Below are positions 27,896 to 37,277 of a stretch of 64,000 bases of DNA, piece after piece (position 1 is the stretch's first letter; every line of letters begins with the position of its first letter). Where the stretch lies: assembly GCF_006717145.1 (NCBI RefSeq), contig NZ_VFQF01000001.1, forward strand, positions 1,550,001 through 1,614,000. The letters run 5' to 3'. Source of the stretch: Humibacillus xanthopallidus (GTDB lineage: Bacteria; Actinomycetota; Actinomycetes; Actinomycetales; Dermatophilaceae). A program made the position numbers and the translations under genes. The notes beneath the pieces are model-generated. The model made no database searches. It was given only the letters and a program-made list of their open reading frames with translations, and was not told the origin of the DNA.

Positions 27896-28609
27896 TCACC
27901 TCGCAGTCGTCGGCGCCGGCTTGGTGGGCTGGGCAGGTTGGGCTGAAGGGCCGGCGCTCGTTCCCAGTGTGGGCGTCGCACCCGGTGTGGCTGCGGCACC
28001 GGGGGCGCTCGGCGTGGCGCCGGGTGTGGCGGCGCCAGTCGGCGTGGCCGCGGCAGCGGCCTTGGCGGCTGCCGCAGCCTTGGCGGCCTCGGCTGCCTTC
28101 TGCGCCGAGGTCTGGGCCTTGGCCGCGACCGAGGTCGCCGACGACAGCACGCCCTTGACCTCCTTGGTCACCGCGAGCGGAGTGGGGCTCGTGACGATCG
28201 GCACGGCGAGGTCCTTCGAGGCCGCCTTCGCCTCACCGCTGACGGTGCCGGCCGCGAGGTCGATGTAGGCGCGCTCGCTCATGCGCACCATGCCGAGCTG
28301 GGTGGCGCGCCGCGCGAGCGACCCGCCCGCGGAGGCCGCGTCGATCTCCTCCTGGAGGTTGCTCGCGGTGTCGGTGAGGCGGGCCGAGTCGCGCTGGAGC
28401 TGCCCCAGCGCGAGCGAGCCCTGGGCCAGAGCGGTGTTGAGCAGCAGCAGCGCGATGAGGCCGGCCGTGAGCAGCACGATGCAGAGCGCGGCGAACGCGC
28501 CGCTGCCCGTGCTGCCGATCCGAGCCGGCAGCACCCGAAGGGACGAGACCGGCGCCGGCCCTCGACGCGGGGCCCGCAGTGGGCGCGCGGTGGCGGTCAT
28601 CTGGCTCAT
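27896..28609 (-). CDS. ftsL: FtsL-like divisome protein with long Ala/Pro tail
   Basis: 237 aa, located where ftsL lies in actinobacteria, between rsmH and pbpB. Topology is right for FtsL: basic cytoplasmic start, one helix ([20 protein letters not shown], near residues 40-60), then a short coiled coil ([20 protein letters not shown]). Sequence identity across the family is low, so the call rests on position and topology. About 100 residues of Ala/Lys and then Ala/Pro/Thr repeats follow ([20 protein letters not shown]), making it much longer than common FtsL proteins. ATG at 28609 is in an ATGA overlap with rsmH. Confidence 0.82.
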   Translation of the reverse strand: MSQMTATARPLRAPRRGPAPVSSLRVLPARIGSTGSGAFAALCIVLLTAGLIALLLLNTALAQGSLALGQLQRDSARLTDTASNLQEEIDAASAGGSLARRATQLGMVRMSERAYIDLAAGTVSGEAKAASKDLAVPIVTSPTPLAVTKEVKGVLSSATSVAAKAQTSAQKAAEAAKAAAAAKAAAAATPTGAATPGATPSAPGAAATPGATPTLGTSAGPSAQPAQPTKPAPTTAR

Positions 28610-29679
28610 CGGGTGGATCCCTTCCGGCTCTTCGTGCTCTTCGTCGTGCTCGTGGTGGTACTCGTGGGCGCGGTCGCCCGGACTCGTTCGGCGACCCGCA
28701 GGTGGGCCGACGCGGCGCGCGGGTTGAGGGCGACCTCCGCGTCGGGGGGCTCCTCGCCCCCTCGGGTCACGAGCGAGAGGTATGCCGCGTGGTCGGGGAG
28801 CTCGACCGGCAGCCCGGGCGGGGTGCTCGAGGTCGCGCCCGCGGCGAACGCCTGCTTGGTCGTGCGGTCCTCGAGGGAGTGGTAGGACAGCACGGAGATG
28901 CGCCCGCCGACGGCGAGCACGTCGATCGCTCCGGTGATCGCCCGACGCCACACCTCGAGCTCGTCGTTGACCTCGATGCGCAGCGCCTGGAAGGTGCGCT
29001 TGGCCGGGTGGCCGCCCTGGCGCTGCGACGCCATGGGGATGGCACGCCGCAGCAGCTCGACGAGCCGCCCGGAGGTCGTGAAAGGCTCGGCCTGTCGCTC
29101 GCGCACGATGGCCGAGGCGATCTTGCGGGCGAAGCGCTCCTCGCCGTAGTCACGCAGCACGCGCGCGAGGTCTGCCGCGTCGTAGGTGTTGAGGACGTCG
29201 GCCGCGGTGATGCCCGTCGACTGGTCCATCCGCATGTCGAGCGGTGCGTCGACCCGGTAGGCGAAGCCTCGGTCGGTCTCGTCGAGCTGCAGCGAGCTGA
29301 CGCCGAGGTCGAAGAGGATGCCGTCGACCGCCGTCAGGCCCAGGCCCGCGACGACGTCCGCGATCTCGTCGTAGACCGCGTGGACGGGCCGGAAGCGGTC
29401 GCCGAAGCGGGCGAGCCGCTCGCCGGAGAGGGCGAGCGCCTCGCGGTCGCGGTCGATGCCGATGACAGTCGTGCCCGGGAAGCGGTCGAGCACGCCCTCG
29501 GCGTGCCCGCCCATGCCCAGCGTCGCGTCGACGTGCACGCTGCCCTCCCGGTCGAGGGCGGGCGCCAGCAGGTCGAGGATGCGGTCGCGCATGACGGGCA
29601 CGTGCCGGTCTCGCGCGGGGCCACGGTCGGCCGACGCCGTGCGGTCAGCCGGGTCGGGCGTATCCCCTCGGTCTGTCAT
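28606..29679 (-). CDS. rsmH: 16S rRNA (cytosine-1402-N4)-methyltransferase
   Basis: 357-aa SAM-dependent methyltransferase (MraW). The SAM site is [20 protein letters not shown] near residue 50, followed by [10 protein letters not shown] and [14 protein letters not shown]. The C-terminal part holds [12 protein letters not shown] and [12 protein letters not shown], typical of RsmH. A Thr/Ser/Lys-rich tail of about 20 residues ends the protein. ATG at 29679 follows GAAGGA. It starts a long run of overlapping genes down to ftsQ. Confidence 0.97.
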   Translation of the reverse strand: MTDRGDTPDPADRTASADRGPARDRHVPVMRDRILDLLAPALDREGSVHVDATLGMGGHAEGVLDRFPGTTVIGIDRDREALALSGERLARFGDRFRPVHAVYDEIADVVAGLGLTAVDGILFDLGVSSLQLDETDRGFAYRVDAPLDMRMDQSTGITAADVLNTYDAADLARVLRDYGEERFARKIASAIVRERQAEPFTTSGRLVELLRRAIPMASQRQGGHPAKRTFQALRIEVNDELEVWRRAITGAIDVLAVGGRISVLSYHSLEDRTTKQAFAAGATSSTPPGLPVELPDHAAYLSLVTRGGEEPPDAEVALNPRAASAHLRVAERVRATAPTSTTTSTTKSTKSRKGSTR

Positions 29680-29984
29680 GGCGCGTCCTTCACGATCGGC
29701 AGGTGTGGCGGGTGGTGCAGATGGTGGCGGTGGAGCTGGTGTGACTGGTGTGACTCGATTTGGGTGAGGGAGGTGCGCTGCCGGTGTGAAGGTGGAGGAG
29801 TGGCGGTCGCGCTCTCGTGGCGGTCGGACCTGCGGGCGGGTCCCCATCCGCTGCGGCGCCCGGGACGGGGGAAGTCGTCTCGGGTGCGAAGCGGCTGGAG
29901 GCCGGCTCTCAGGTCTGGCTGTTCTCGGTGGCCGTACGGTCGGGCGGTCAGGCGGGCGGTCGTGCGGTCGCTGGGCAGTTCGGG
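29680..29984. other. mraZ-rsmH intergenic region, no gene seen
   Basis: 305 bp. Open frames here are unconvincing. The sequence is G- and GGTG-rich on the plus strand near 29700-29810, including a short direct repeat TGTGACTGG/TGTGACT near 29740. I see no clear promoter hexamers or terminator. Most likely it is transcribed as part of the mraZ-rsmH message. Confidence 0.5.
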
Positions 29985-30416
29985 TCAGAAGAGTCCGGGG
30001 ATGACCTCCTCAGCCGTCTCGGCGAAGCTCTGCTCGGTCTGCTCGAGGTAGGCGTCCCAGACCGCGCTGTCCCAGACCTCGAGGCGCGAGCCGGCACCGA
30101 TGACGGTGACGTCACGGTCGAGCCCGGCGTACTGCCGGAGGTTGGCTGGGATGGTGAAGCGGCCCTGCTTGTCGGGGATCTCGTCGGAGGCACCGGAGAG
30201 GAAGACGCGCATGTAGTCGCGGGCGGCCTTGCTCGTCGTCGGCGCCTGGCGCATCTGGTCGGCGACCTTGACGAACTCGTCCATCGGGTAGATGAACAGG
30301 CTGCGCTCCTGGCCGCGCGTGACGACGAGGCCGGAGGCCATGCGCTCGCGGAACTTCGCGGGCAGGAACAGCCGGCCCTTCTCGTCGAGACGAGGTGTGT
30401 GCGTCCCCAGGAACAC
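29985..30416 (-). CDS. mraZ: Division/cell-wall cluster transcriptional regulator MraZ
   Basis: 143 aa, two AbrB-like SpoVT/MraZ repeats. The first has [19 protein letters not shown] (DxKGRxxxPxxxR motif, residues 5-25). The second has [18 protein letters not shown] (residues 77-95). MraZ forms a ring and represses its own operon by binding spaced GTGG-type repeats; matching repeats are present just upstream. GTG at 30416 follows GGGGAGGTGG. It is the first gene of the cluster. Confidence 0.96.
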   Translation of the reverse strand: MFLGTHTPRLDEKGRLFLPAKFRERMASGLVVTRGQERSLFIYPMDEFVKVADQMRQAPTTSKAARDYMRVFLSGASDEIPDKQGRFTIPANLRQYAGLDRDVTVIGAGSRLEVWDSAVWDAYLEQTEQSFAETAEEVIPGLF

Positions 30417-30472
30417 GGTTCGCCACCTCCCCTAGCTCGACCCCTTGGCGAAAACCACTCACTTCCTTGGCT

Positions 30473-30504
30473 CCCCACAGTACTCCACTTTGCTCCACCG
30501 TCAA
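30473..30504 (-). promoter_or_regulatory. mraZ promoter with three MraZ-type boxes
   Basis: On the minus strand, TTGACG (30504-30499) and TACTGT (30482-30477) form a -35/-10 pair with a 16-bp spacer. The spacer and the -10 contain three GTGG-type boxes exactly 10 bp apart: GTGGAG at 30498-30493, GTGGAG at 30488-30483 and GTGGGG at 30478-30473. Ten-bp-spaced GTGG repeats are the known operator form for MraZ, so this is very probably the autoregulatory site. Confidence 0.75.
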
Positions 30505-30903
30505 CGATCTATTACCCATGTCGGCCACTTCTCTCACGCGTTTGCGCAGGTCATCGGCGGTGGTGCGAAGTGGAGCGCCTCGACAGGCGTCACGACGGGA
30601 CGACGCCACGCCCGAGCCCGCCGTCCCTCCGAACCGCGGCGGACGGCATACCGCAACGGGACGAAACGGGGCACCAGCGCACGAATCTGCACGGATCCCG
30701 GCCGCGGGCGAACTCATTGCCGCCCGCGGACGTTCACCGTGGAGGAAAGTGGAGTGAGCGGCTTCCGGGCCAGCGGCCGACACCGCTGGGGCTGTACGGG
30801 ATCTTCCGAAGCACGGGTGCATGGGAGAAGATCACGGGAGGACGCGCGCCCGTCATGAGCGGGCGCGCGCTGACATGGGGCAACCGAACCATCGGAGGAC
30901 AGC
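30505..30903. other. Divergent mraZ/moxR intergenic region
   Basis: About 400 bp without a convincing gene. It holds the upstream part of the mraZ promoter region (a TAATAGAT patch near 30507-30514, minus strand), one copy of GTATGCCG (minus strand, 30644-30651), and a hairpin close to moxR. I could not identify a clear moxR promoter. Confidence 0.5.
30843..30869 (+). promoter_or_regulatory. 10-bp GC hairpin in the moxR leader
   Basis: CGCGCGCCCG (30843-30852) and its complement (30860-30869) flank the loop TCATGAG. It ends 24 nt before the moxR Shine-Dalgarno. It could be an attenuator, an RNA-stability element or a terminator for upstream transcription. No U-run follows. Confidence 0.4.
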
Positions 30904-31902
30904 GTGACCATGACCGAGACCGGCCTCGACCCGAGCGGGTCGCCGCAGGCAGCCGACCTCGACCTCGTCCACGGGGTGGCCGACCGGCTGGCCGGCGCGA
31001 TGACGAGCGTCATCGAGGGCAAGTCCGACGTCGTGCGCACGACCGTGACCGTCCTGTTCGCCGGGGGCCACCTGCTCATCGAGGACGTTCCCGGGGTCGG
31101 CAAGACGATGCTCGCCAAGGCCCTCGCCCGCTCCATCGACGCGACGGTCCGGCGCATCCAGTTCACGCCCGACCTGCTGCCGAGCGACGTCACGGGCGTC
31201 AGCATCTTCAACCAGGACGCCCGGCGCTTCGAGTTCCGCCCGGGCGCGATCTTCGCCAACGTCGTCGTCGGTGACGAGATCAACCGCGCCTCCCCCAAGA
31301 CGCAGTCGGCGCTGCTCGAGTCGATGGAGGAGCACCAGGTCACCGTCGACGGCACGACCTACCCGCTCCAGGCGCCGTTCATCGTCATGGCGACGCAGAA
31401 CCCCATCGAGATGGAGGGCACCTATCCCCTCCCGGAGGCCCAGCGCGACCGCTTCATGGCGCGGATCTCGATGGGCTACCCCAGCCCCCGCGCCGAGCTC
31501 GACCTGCTCGAGAGCCACGGCGCCCGCGACCCGCTCGACGACCTCGTGCCGGTGACGGACGCCAAGACGATCAACCTCGTCGTGCAGCACGTGTCGCGCG
31601 TGCACGCGAGCCCCGCCGTGCGCCAGTACATCGTCGACCTCGTCACCCGCTCACGCTCGACCACGGCCCTGCGGCTCGGCGCGTCACCCCGCTCGGCCCT
31701 GCACCTGCTGCGCGCCGCGCGGGCCCACGCCGCGCTCGAGGGGCGCGACCACGTCATCCCGGACGACGTTCAGGTGCTCGCGACGGCCGTGCTGGCCCAC
31801 CGGCTCATGCCGTCGAGCGAGACCCAGCTCGCCCGCCGCACCACCGCCGAGGTCGTCGCCGACCTGCTGCGCCAGGTGCCGGTGCCGGCGACCTCCCGCT
31901 GA
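30904..31902 (+). CDS. MoxR-family AAA+ ATPase
   Basis: 332 aa. Walker A is EDVPGVGKTMLAKALA (near residue 62), Walker B is VVGDEINRASP, and the sensor segment VMATQNPIEMEGTYPLPEAQ is typical of MoxR. These ATPases act as chaperones for assembly of partner complexes and nearly always sit beside DUF58 and transglutaminase genes, as here. GGAGGA precedes GTG 30904 by 4 nt and ATG 30910 by 10 nt; either could be the start. Confidence 0.93.
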   Translation: MTMTETGLDPSGSPQAADLDLVHGVADRLAGAMTSVIEGKSDVVRTTVTVLFAGGHLLIEDVPGVGKTMLAKALARSIDATVRRIQFTPDLLPSDVTGVSIFNQDARRFEFRPGAIFANVVVGDEINRASPKTQSALLESMEEHQVTVDGTTYPLQAPFIVMATQNPIEMEGTYPLPEAQRDRFMARISMGYPSPRAELDLLESHGARDPLDDLVPVTDAKTINLVVQHVSRVHASPAVRQYIVDLVTRSRSTTALRLGASPRSALHLLRAARAHAALEGRDHVIPDDVQVLATAVLAHRLMPSSETQLARRTTAEVVADLLRQVPVPATSR

Positions 31903-31915
31903 GGCGGGCGCCGGT

Positions 31916-33160
31916 ATGCGCGCCCTCCGCGCCGTCCTCACCACCCGCGGCCTCGCCTTCTTCCTCTCCGGCATCCTGCTGCTGCTCGCGGGCATCATCC
32001 TCGGCTTCCCCGACCTCACCCGGGTCAGCGTGCTGCTCATCGGCCTGCCGGTCATCTCGGCGACCCTCGTGCGCACCCGCAAGACCCGGATGCGCATCGA
32101 GCGGCACACCCGGCCCGAGCGCATCAGCGTGGGTCAGGACGCCGCGGTGACCCTCTCCTTCGAGAACGTCTCGACGTCGACGACGCCGATCTTCCTCGCC
32201 GAGGAGCGGCTCGACTACGTGCTCGGCGACCGGCCGCGCTTCGTCGTCGGCCGCATCCCGCCCGGCCGGGTGCGGGCCATCGACTACCAGGTGCGCTCGC
32301 ACCTGCGCGGGCGCCACCGGCTCGGCCCGCTCGGTGTGCAGGTGCAGGACCCCTTCGGGCTCGCCAACCGCAACGCGGTGCTCGAGGGCACGACCGATCT
32401 CGTCGTCCTGCCCGCGGTGCACCCGCTCTCCTCGAGCCGCCACCCGAGCGCGGGGGTCGGCTCCGAGGGAGAGCAGGCGCACCTCATCGCGCTGCACGGC
32501 GAGGACGACGTCACCATCCGCGAGTACCGCGACGGCGACGACCTGCGCCACATCCACTGGCCGGCCACCGCCCGCACCGGCGACCTCATGGTCCGCCAGG
32601 AGGACCGGCCGGCCCAGCGCCGGGCTCTCGTCGTGCTCGACCCGCGGCCCACGGCCCACGGTGGCAGTGGCGCGTCGTCCTCCTTCGAGTGGGCCGTCAC
32701 CGCCGCCGCGTCGGTCGCCGTCCACCTGCTCGAGTCGGGGTATGCCGTCCACGTCGTCTGCGCCGAGACCGTCGAGAGCTCCCGCGCCGCCGACACGATG
32801 ACCGTCGACGAGATCCTCGACGTCCTCGCCGTCACGCGGCTGCGCGACGACAGCGGTGAGGACGAGATCCTGCGCGCGGCCCAGGCGCTCGCCTCCTCGG
32901 GCGGCCTCGTCGTGGCGCTCGTCGGGCCGCGCGACCAGGACGTCACGCTGCGCCTCGCGAGCCTGCGCCAGCCCGGCACGACCGGCATCGCCTTCGTCCT
33001 CGACTCCCACAGCTTCGGCGACTCGGCCGCCGACCCGGTCGACTCCCACGTCGACGCCTTGCGGCTCGCCGGGTGGCGGGCCGTCGCGGTGCGACGCGAC
33101 GACGACGTCGCTCACGCATGGGCCGTCCTCACCGCCGCAGCGGTCGGAGGCAGCCGATGA
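31916..33160 (+). CDS. DUF58-domain membrane protein
   Basis: 414 aa. Two N-terminal hydrophobic helices (residues 12-50) are followed by a beta-rich region and the DUF58 core: TIREYRDGDDLRHIHWPATA near residue 205, then GDLMVRQED. The C-terminal part resembles a von Willebrand A fold. Function is not established biochemically; the moxR-DUF58-transglutaminase trio is widespread and is thought to act in envelope or extracellular protein processing. Starts 13 nt after moxR and overlaps the next gene by ATGA. Confidence 0.9.
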   Translation: MRALRAVLTTRGLAFFLSGILLLLAGIILGFPDLTRVSVLLIGLPVISATLVRTRKTRMRIERHTRPERISVGQDAAVTLSFENVSTSTTPIFLAEERLDYVLGDRPRFVVGRIPPGRVRAIDYQVRSHLRGRHRLGPLGVQVQDPFGLANRNAVLEGTTDLVVLPAVHPLSSSRHPSAGVGSEGEQAHLIALHGEDDVTIREYRDGDDLRHIHWPATARTGDLMVRQEDRPAQRRALVVLDPRPTAHGGSGASSSFEWAVTAAASVAVHLLESGYAVHVVCAETVESSRAADTMTVDEILDVLAVTRLRDDSGEDEILRAAQALASSGGLVVALVGPRDQDVTLRLASLRQPGTTGIAFVLDSHSFGDSAADPVDSHVDALRLAGWRAVAVRRDDDVAHAWAVLTAAAVGGSR

Positions 33161-35475
33161 CCCGCAGACGCTGGAGGATCACCATCCTCGCGGCCTTCGC
33201 GACCCTGGCCGCCATCTACCCGATCACGAGCCTCTTCCGGGACTCCGCCTGGCTCCCCCAAGCCGTCGTCGTGATCGCCCTCTCGGCCGGCATCGGGCTC
33301 GTGGCCCGCGGGCTGACCCGCTCCAAGGCGCTCATCGTCGTCTCCCAGGTGCTCATCGTCGGCTACGTCCTGCTCTTCCGCTATGCGGGTGACACCTTCG
33401 CGTGGTTCCTGCCGACTCCGGCCAGCCTCGAGGTCGCGAACTCCCTCGGCCTCCAGGCCCTCGACACGGTCCAGCGCTACACCGCGCCGGCTCCGCTCAA
33501 CGACGGCGTCACCTTCTGCCTGCTCGTCGCGGTCGGGCTCATCGCGATCTGCGTCGACGCCATGGCGGCCACCTGGCGCAGCCCCGCGGCTGCGGGCCTG
33601 CCGCTCCTCACGGCATACCTCATCACGGCGGCCAACGGCCAGGCGGCGCTGGCCCTGCGCTTCTTCGTCGTGCCCGCCGCGCTGTGGCTGCTCATGCTGC
33701 ACACGACGGCACGGGCCGCCTTCTCCCGGTGGAGCACCGCGAACCCCGCCGAGGAGAGCGAGATCGACGAGGCCGCCCACGACCGGGAGGCGCTGCGCTC
33801 CTTCTCCGCGGGCGCCCTCAAGCTCGGCGCCCTCGGCGTCGTGCTCGCCCTCGCGCTGCCCGTCATCGTGCCCCACTTCCCCCCGCGCTACCTCACCGAG
33901 GGGCTCGGACGCTCCGAGGGCGGCGGCGGAGAGGGGTCGGTGGGGTTCAACGACACCCTCGACCTCAGCCGCAGCCTCAACAACAGCGACCAGACGCCCG
34001 TCTTCACCTACACGACGACCGCCTTCACGAAGGCCCCGCTGCGCGTGATGGCCACGTCCTACTACTCCCGCGGGCAGTGGCTGCAGCTCGGTGGCGGCAA
34101 CGGGTCGGGCCAGCCGCAGCCACTCCCTCCGGCCGCGCAGCGCCGCGACTACGCCATCGCCGTCACCGACAACACCCTCGCCGCACCGCGGGTCGCGGTG
34201 CCCTACCCCGTCGTCGCCGTCGAGATGCAGGGCACGCCGTGGTCGATCGACCCCGTGACCCGTGACGTGCGCGTCGGACGGGCCGTCAGCTCCTACCGCG
34301 TGACGTATGCCGATCTCTCCCCCTCGCCGCCGCAGCTGCGCGAGTCCGGGGCGCCGGACTCCCCCGACGTCACCGAGGACGACCTCGCCGTGCCCGACAC
34401 CGTGCGCTCGCTCGTGCAGCGCTGGTCCGACGAGGTGACGGCGGGCAAGGACAACCCGCTCGACCGCGCCATCGCGATCCAGGACCACCTGCGCAGCCCG
34501 GCATACACCTACAGCCTCGACCTCGGTGAGCCGCTGAGAGACGAGACCGGGCGCATCATGGAGCCGATCCGCAACTTCTACGAGACCCGCCGCGGCTACT
34601 GCGTCCAGTTCGCCACGGCGATGATCATGATGGCGCGCGCCCAAGGCATCCCGGCCCGCATGGCGATCGGCTTCCTGCCGGGCGAGGCCGTGGGCACGGA
34701 CAAGTACATCGTCAAGGCCTCCGACGCCCACGCGTGGCCCGAGCTCTTCTTCCAGGGCTACGGCTGGCTGCGCTTCGAGCCGACCCCGGGCGCGCGCTCC
34801 GGCTCCCCGCCGCCGTATGCCGTGCTCGGCAGCAACGCCGGCGCCACGGGCGGCGGCCGCTCGGTCACCGAGAGCGGGTCGACCGCGTCGGCGACGACGA
34901 GCGCCGTCCCGACGCGGACCGCGGCCGCCACCGCCGCGGCCGAGCCGACCGGAGTGCTCGAGCGCGTCAGCTCGGCCTTCACCCTGCGCAACGTCGTCAT
35001 CCTGCTCACGCTGCTCGTCATCGTCCTCGCCGTCCTCGTCATGCCGATCACGGCCTGGCTGCTGCGGGTGCGCCGCCGACGGGCCGCGGTGACGCAGCAG
35101 GACCTCATCGAGGCCGAGTGGGACGACCTCACGGCCCACCTCGGCGACCTGGGCCTCGAGGCGCCTGCCGGGGCGACCCTGCGTCAGCTGCGCGAGCGCT
35201 ACGTGACCCAGGGCCACCTCGACACCGAGAGCGCGTCAGCCATGAGTCGCGTGACCGCCACGCTCGAGAAGGCACGCTACGACCGCCCGGAGCGCACGAC
35301 ACCCCAGGAGGCGATCCGGCTCCACGACGACATCCGGTCGATCCGGCGACAGGTCGGTGGCACACGGGCCTGGAAGACGCGGGTGCGCTCCTTCCTCTGG
35401 CCGCAGCGGGGGGTCTCCTACTGGCGCACCTTGCCCGACCGCATCTCGGAGGCCGTCAGCCGCCGCCGGTCGTGA
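33157..35475 (+). CDS. TgpA-like membrane transglutaminase
   Basis: 772 aa. Several N-terminal transmembrane helices (DUF3488-like, residues 1-240), then a periplasmic/extracellular transglutaminase-like domain. Catalytic Cys is in RRGYCVQFATAMIMMARAQG (near residue 481) and His in KASDAHAWPELFF (near 525). The third segment is GWLRFEPTPG, with Glu where the classical triad has Asp, as in many actinobacterial members. Another helix near residue 612 leads to a cytoplasmic DUF4129-like tail. ATGA overlap with the DUF58 gene. Four GTATGCCG copies lie inside this gene. The 3' end overlaps the convergent membrane-protein gene by 20 nt. Confidence 0.9.
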   Translation: MTRRRWRITILAAFATLAAIYPITSLFRDSAWLPQAVVVIALSAGIGLVARGLTRSKALIVVSQVLIVGYVLLFRYAGDTFAWFLPTPASLEVANSLGLQALDTVQRYTAPAPLNDGVTFCLLVAVGLIAICVDAMAATWRSPAAAGLPLLTAYLITAANGQAALALRFFVVPAALWLLMLHTTARAAFSRWSTANPAEESEIDEAAHDREALRSFSAGALKLGALGVVLALALPVIVPHFPPRYLTEGLGRSEGGGGEGSVGFNDTLDLSRSLNNSDQTPVFTYTTTAFTKAPLRVMATSYYSRGQWLQLGGGNGSGQPQPLPPAAQRRDYAIAVTDNTLAAPRVAVPYPVVAVEMQGTPWSIDPVTRDVRVGRAVSSYRVTYADLSPSPPQLRESGAPDSPDVTEDDLAVPDTVRSLVQRWSDEVTAGKDNPLDRAIAIQDHLRSPAYTYSLDLGEPLRDETGRIMEPIRNFYETRRGYCVQFATAMIMMARAQGIPARMAIGFLPGEAVGTDKYIVKASDAHAWPELFFQGYGWLRFEPTPGARSGSPPPYAVLGSNAGATGGGRSVTESGSTASATTSAVPTRTAAATAAAEPTGVLERVSSAFTLRNVVILLTLLVIVLAVLVMPITAWLLRVRRRRAAVTQQDLIEAEWDDLTAHLGDLGLEAPAGATLRQLRERYVTQGHLDTESASAMSRVTATLEKARYDRPERTTPQEAIRLHDDIRSIRRQVGGTRAWKTRVRSFLWPQRGVSYWRTLPDRISEAVSRRRS

Positions 35476-36292
35476 CGGGCGCGCCGACCGGCCGGCGCAT
35501 CGACCACCAGAGGTAGAGCGAACCGAGGAGGGCACCGACGAAGCCGACGACGAGCAACCAGGTCAGCAGCCGGTCCGTGTGCAGGTCGCCCCGGGCGCGA
35601 AGGCCTCCGACGAGCATCAGCGTGAGCATGACCGTCGCGATCTCGACGAGCAGTCGCAGCCGCTCCCACCGCGGGTCGCCGATGACGACGAGGCCGGCAC
35701 TGCCGAGGCAGAAGATCGCCCCGACGACGCGGCACGTCAGCGGGGTGAGCTGCCACGGCCAGAGCGGGATCATGAGCGACGGGGAGGCGAAGAGCACGAG
35801 GCCCTGCACGAGCGCCAGTCCACCGCCTGTGGCGATGACCACTCGGGCGACCGGCCCGATCCGGCGCTCGTCCGGCCGGGGTGGGGCGGCGACGCGGGAG
35901 TTTGCCAGCCAGGCGCCGAGCACGAGCACCGGCGCGACGAAGTAGAGGGTGGCCCAGAGCCAGAAGGCGACGTGGCCGTGGTTGAAACGGTCCCAGTGCA
36001 GCACGGTCGCGATGCCGAGGAGGGTGGCGAAGAGGCATACGGCAAGGAAGCCGGCACCGACCGCGGCCCAGCGCCGTTCACGGGCCACCCGCACGAAGAA
36101 CCAGGCCCCACCGAGATAGGCCGAGGCGAGCACCATCGGGGTCAGCTGCGGTGAGATGGTCCACGCGAAGAGGCGACCGGTGTCCGCGGGGAAGCCGTAG
36201 AGGATGACGAAGGCGGCGACGAGGATCGGGACGAGGACCACGGCGAGCACGCGGGTGGCGGGCAGCACGCGGTCGTCACGCACCGGCGTCAT
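35456..36292 (-). CDS. Polytopic membrane protein of unknown function
   Basis: 278 aa with about eight hydrophobic segments (for example VLAVVLVPILVAAFVILYGF, PVLVLGAWLANS and LLTWLLVVGFVGALLGSLYL). I do not recognise the family. ATG at 36292 follows AGGAGG with a 10-nt gap. A longer form from a GTG about 34 codons upstream (VSVESDG) is possible because a TAGTGT hexamer lies before it. The 3' end overlaps the transglutaminase gene on the opposite strand by 20 nt. Confidence 0.75.
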   Translation of the reverse strand: MTPVRDDRVLPATRVLAVVLVPILVAAFVILYGFPADTGRLFAWTISPQLTPMVLASAYLGGAWFFVRVARERRWAAVGAGFLAVCLFATLLGIATVLHWDRFNHGHVAFWLWATLYFVAPVLVLGAWLANSRVAAPPRPDERRIGPVARVVIATGGGLALVQGLVLFASPSLMIPLWPWQLTPLTCRVVGAIFCLGSAGLVVIGDPRWERLRLLVEIATVMLTLMLVGGLRARGDLHTDRLLTWLLVVGFVGALLGSLYLWWSMRRPVGAPVTTGGG

Positions 36293-36430
36293 CTGCGCCT
36301 CGCCTCCTGCGCCCGATGGCGCCCGACGGCCCCGACGCGCCGCACCCGAGGTCCCGTCGGATTCGACCGACACGAGGCGGTGCTCCCACCACACTAGAAG
36401 CGGCGGGGCGCGGGCGTGAGGAGAACGACC

Positions 36431-37222
36431 ATGACCGAGAGCGGGCCGGCCCCGGAGGCGGGGACGCATCAGGACAAGCGCAGCATTGCCGACGTCGTCG
36501 ACCGGATGACCGCACTGCTCGACGCGATGCCGGAGTCACTCGAGTCGCGACGCTCCTTCCTGGCCACCTACCTGCGCACCACGCGCGCGGTGGACGCCGC
36601 CATCAGGGGCGGCGAGTTCGAGGACCCGGAGTGGGTCGAGGCGTGGGACGTCGTCTTCGCCGACCTCTACCTCGACGCGCTCGAGAGCGACCTGTCGAGC
36701 GACCCGGGCCGCAGCGCGCCGCGCCCGTGGCGGCTCGCCTTCGGCGCCCCGGAGGACCTGGCTCCCCTGCGCCACGTGCTGCTCGGCATCAACGCGCACA
36801 TCAACTACGACCTGCCACAGGCCCTCCTCGGCGTGATCAGCGACGCGGAGTTCGCCGACCCCGTCGTGCTGGCCAGCCGGGCCCGTGACCACGAGCGGAT
36901 CGACGGGGTGCTCTCGGGCCGGGTGGCGGCGGAGGACGCGGAGCTCGCGTCACAGAAGGCGAAGAGCCTGCTCGACCGCGTCCTCACCCCGCTCAACCGG
37001 CGCGCCTCGACGCGCTTCCTGCGCGAGGCGAGGCGCAAGGTCTGGCACAACACCCTGGAGCTCCAACGCGCCCGGCTGCGCAGCCCCGAGGCGTATGCCG
37101 TCCGGCTGGGCGAGCTCGAGGTGCTGAGCGCCGCACGCATCGCCGACCTGCTCGCGCCCGGGCAGGTGCTGCTGCGCCTCGCGGTCGCGGGCTTCGGGGT
37201 CCAGCTGCCCCCGGAGGCGTGA
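36431..37222 (+). CDS. DUF5995-like protein
   Basis: 263 aa soluble, helical protein. The segment LLGINAHINYDLPQALL (near residues 117-133) is the hallmark of the DUF5995 family, whose members have no assigned activity. Conserved His and Asn in that segment suggest a possible metal or substrate site, but this is inference. ATG at 36431 follows GAGGAGA with 8 nt spacing; an in-frame GTG at 36416 lacks support. Convergent with the asparaginase gene. Confidence 0.8.
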   Translation: MTESGPAPEAGTHQDKRSIADVVDRMTALLDAMPESLESRRSFLATYLRTTRAVDAAIRGGEFEDPEWVEAWDVVFADLYLDALESDLSSDPGRSAPRPWRLAFGAPEDLAPLRHVLLGINAHINYDLPQALLGVISDAEFADPVVLASRARDHERIDGVLSGRVAAEDAELASQKAKSLLDRVLTPLNRRASTRFLREARRKVWHNTLELQRARLRSPEAYAVRLGELEVLSAARIADLLAPGQVLLRLAVAGFGVQLPPEA

Positions 37223-37277
37223 GCGACGACGTTGCGTGAGGACGCCCGGAGGGCCGGCGTGTCAGCGCGTGTGCGCG

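Noticed and set aside
33112-35217. 701-codon minus-strand frame opposite the transglutaminase gene
   Set aside because: Low-complexity shadow product; the plus-strand gene has catalytic motifs and correct operon spacing.
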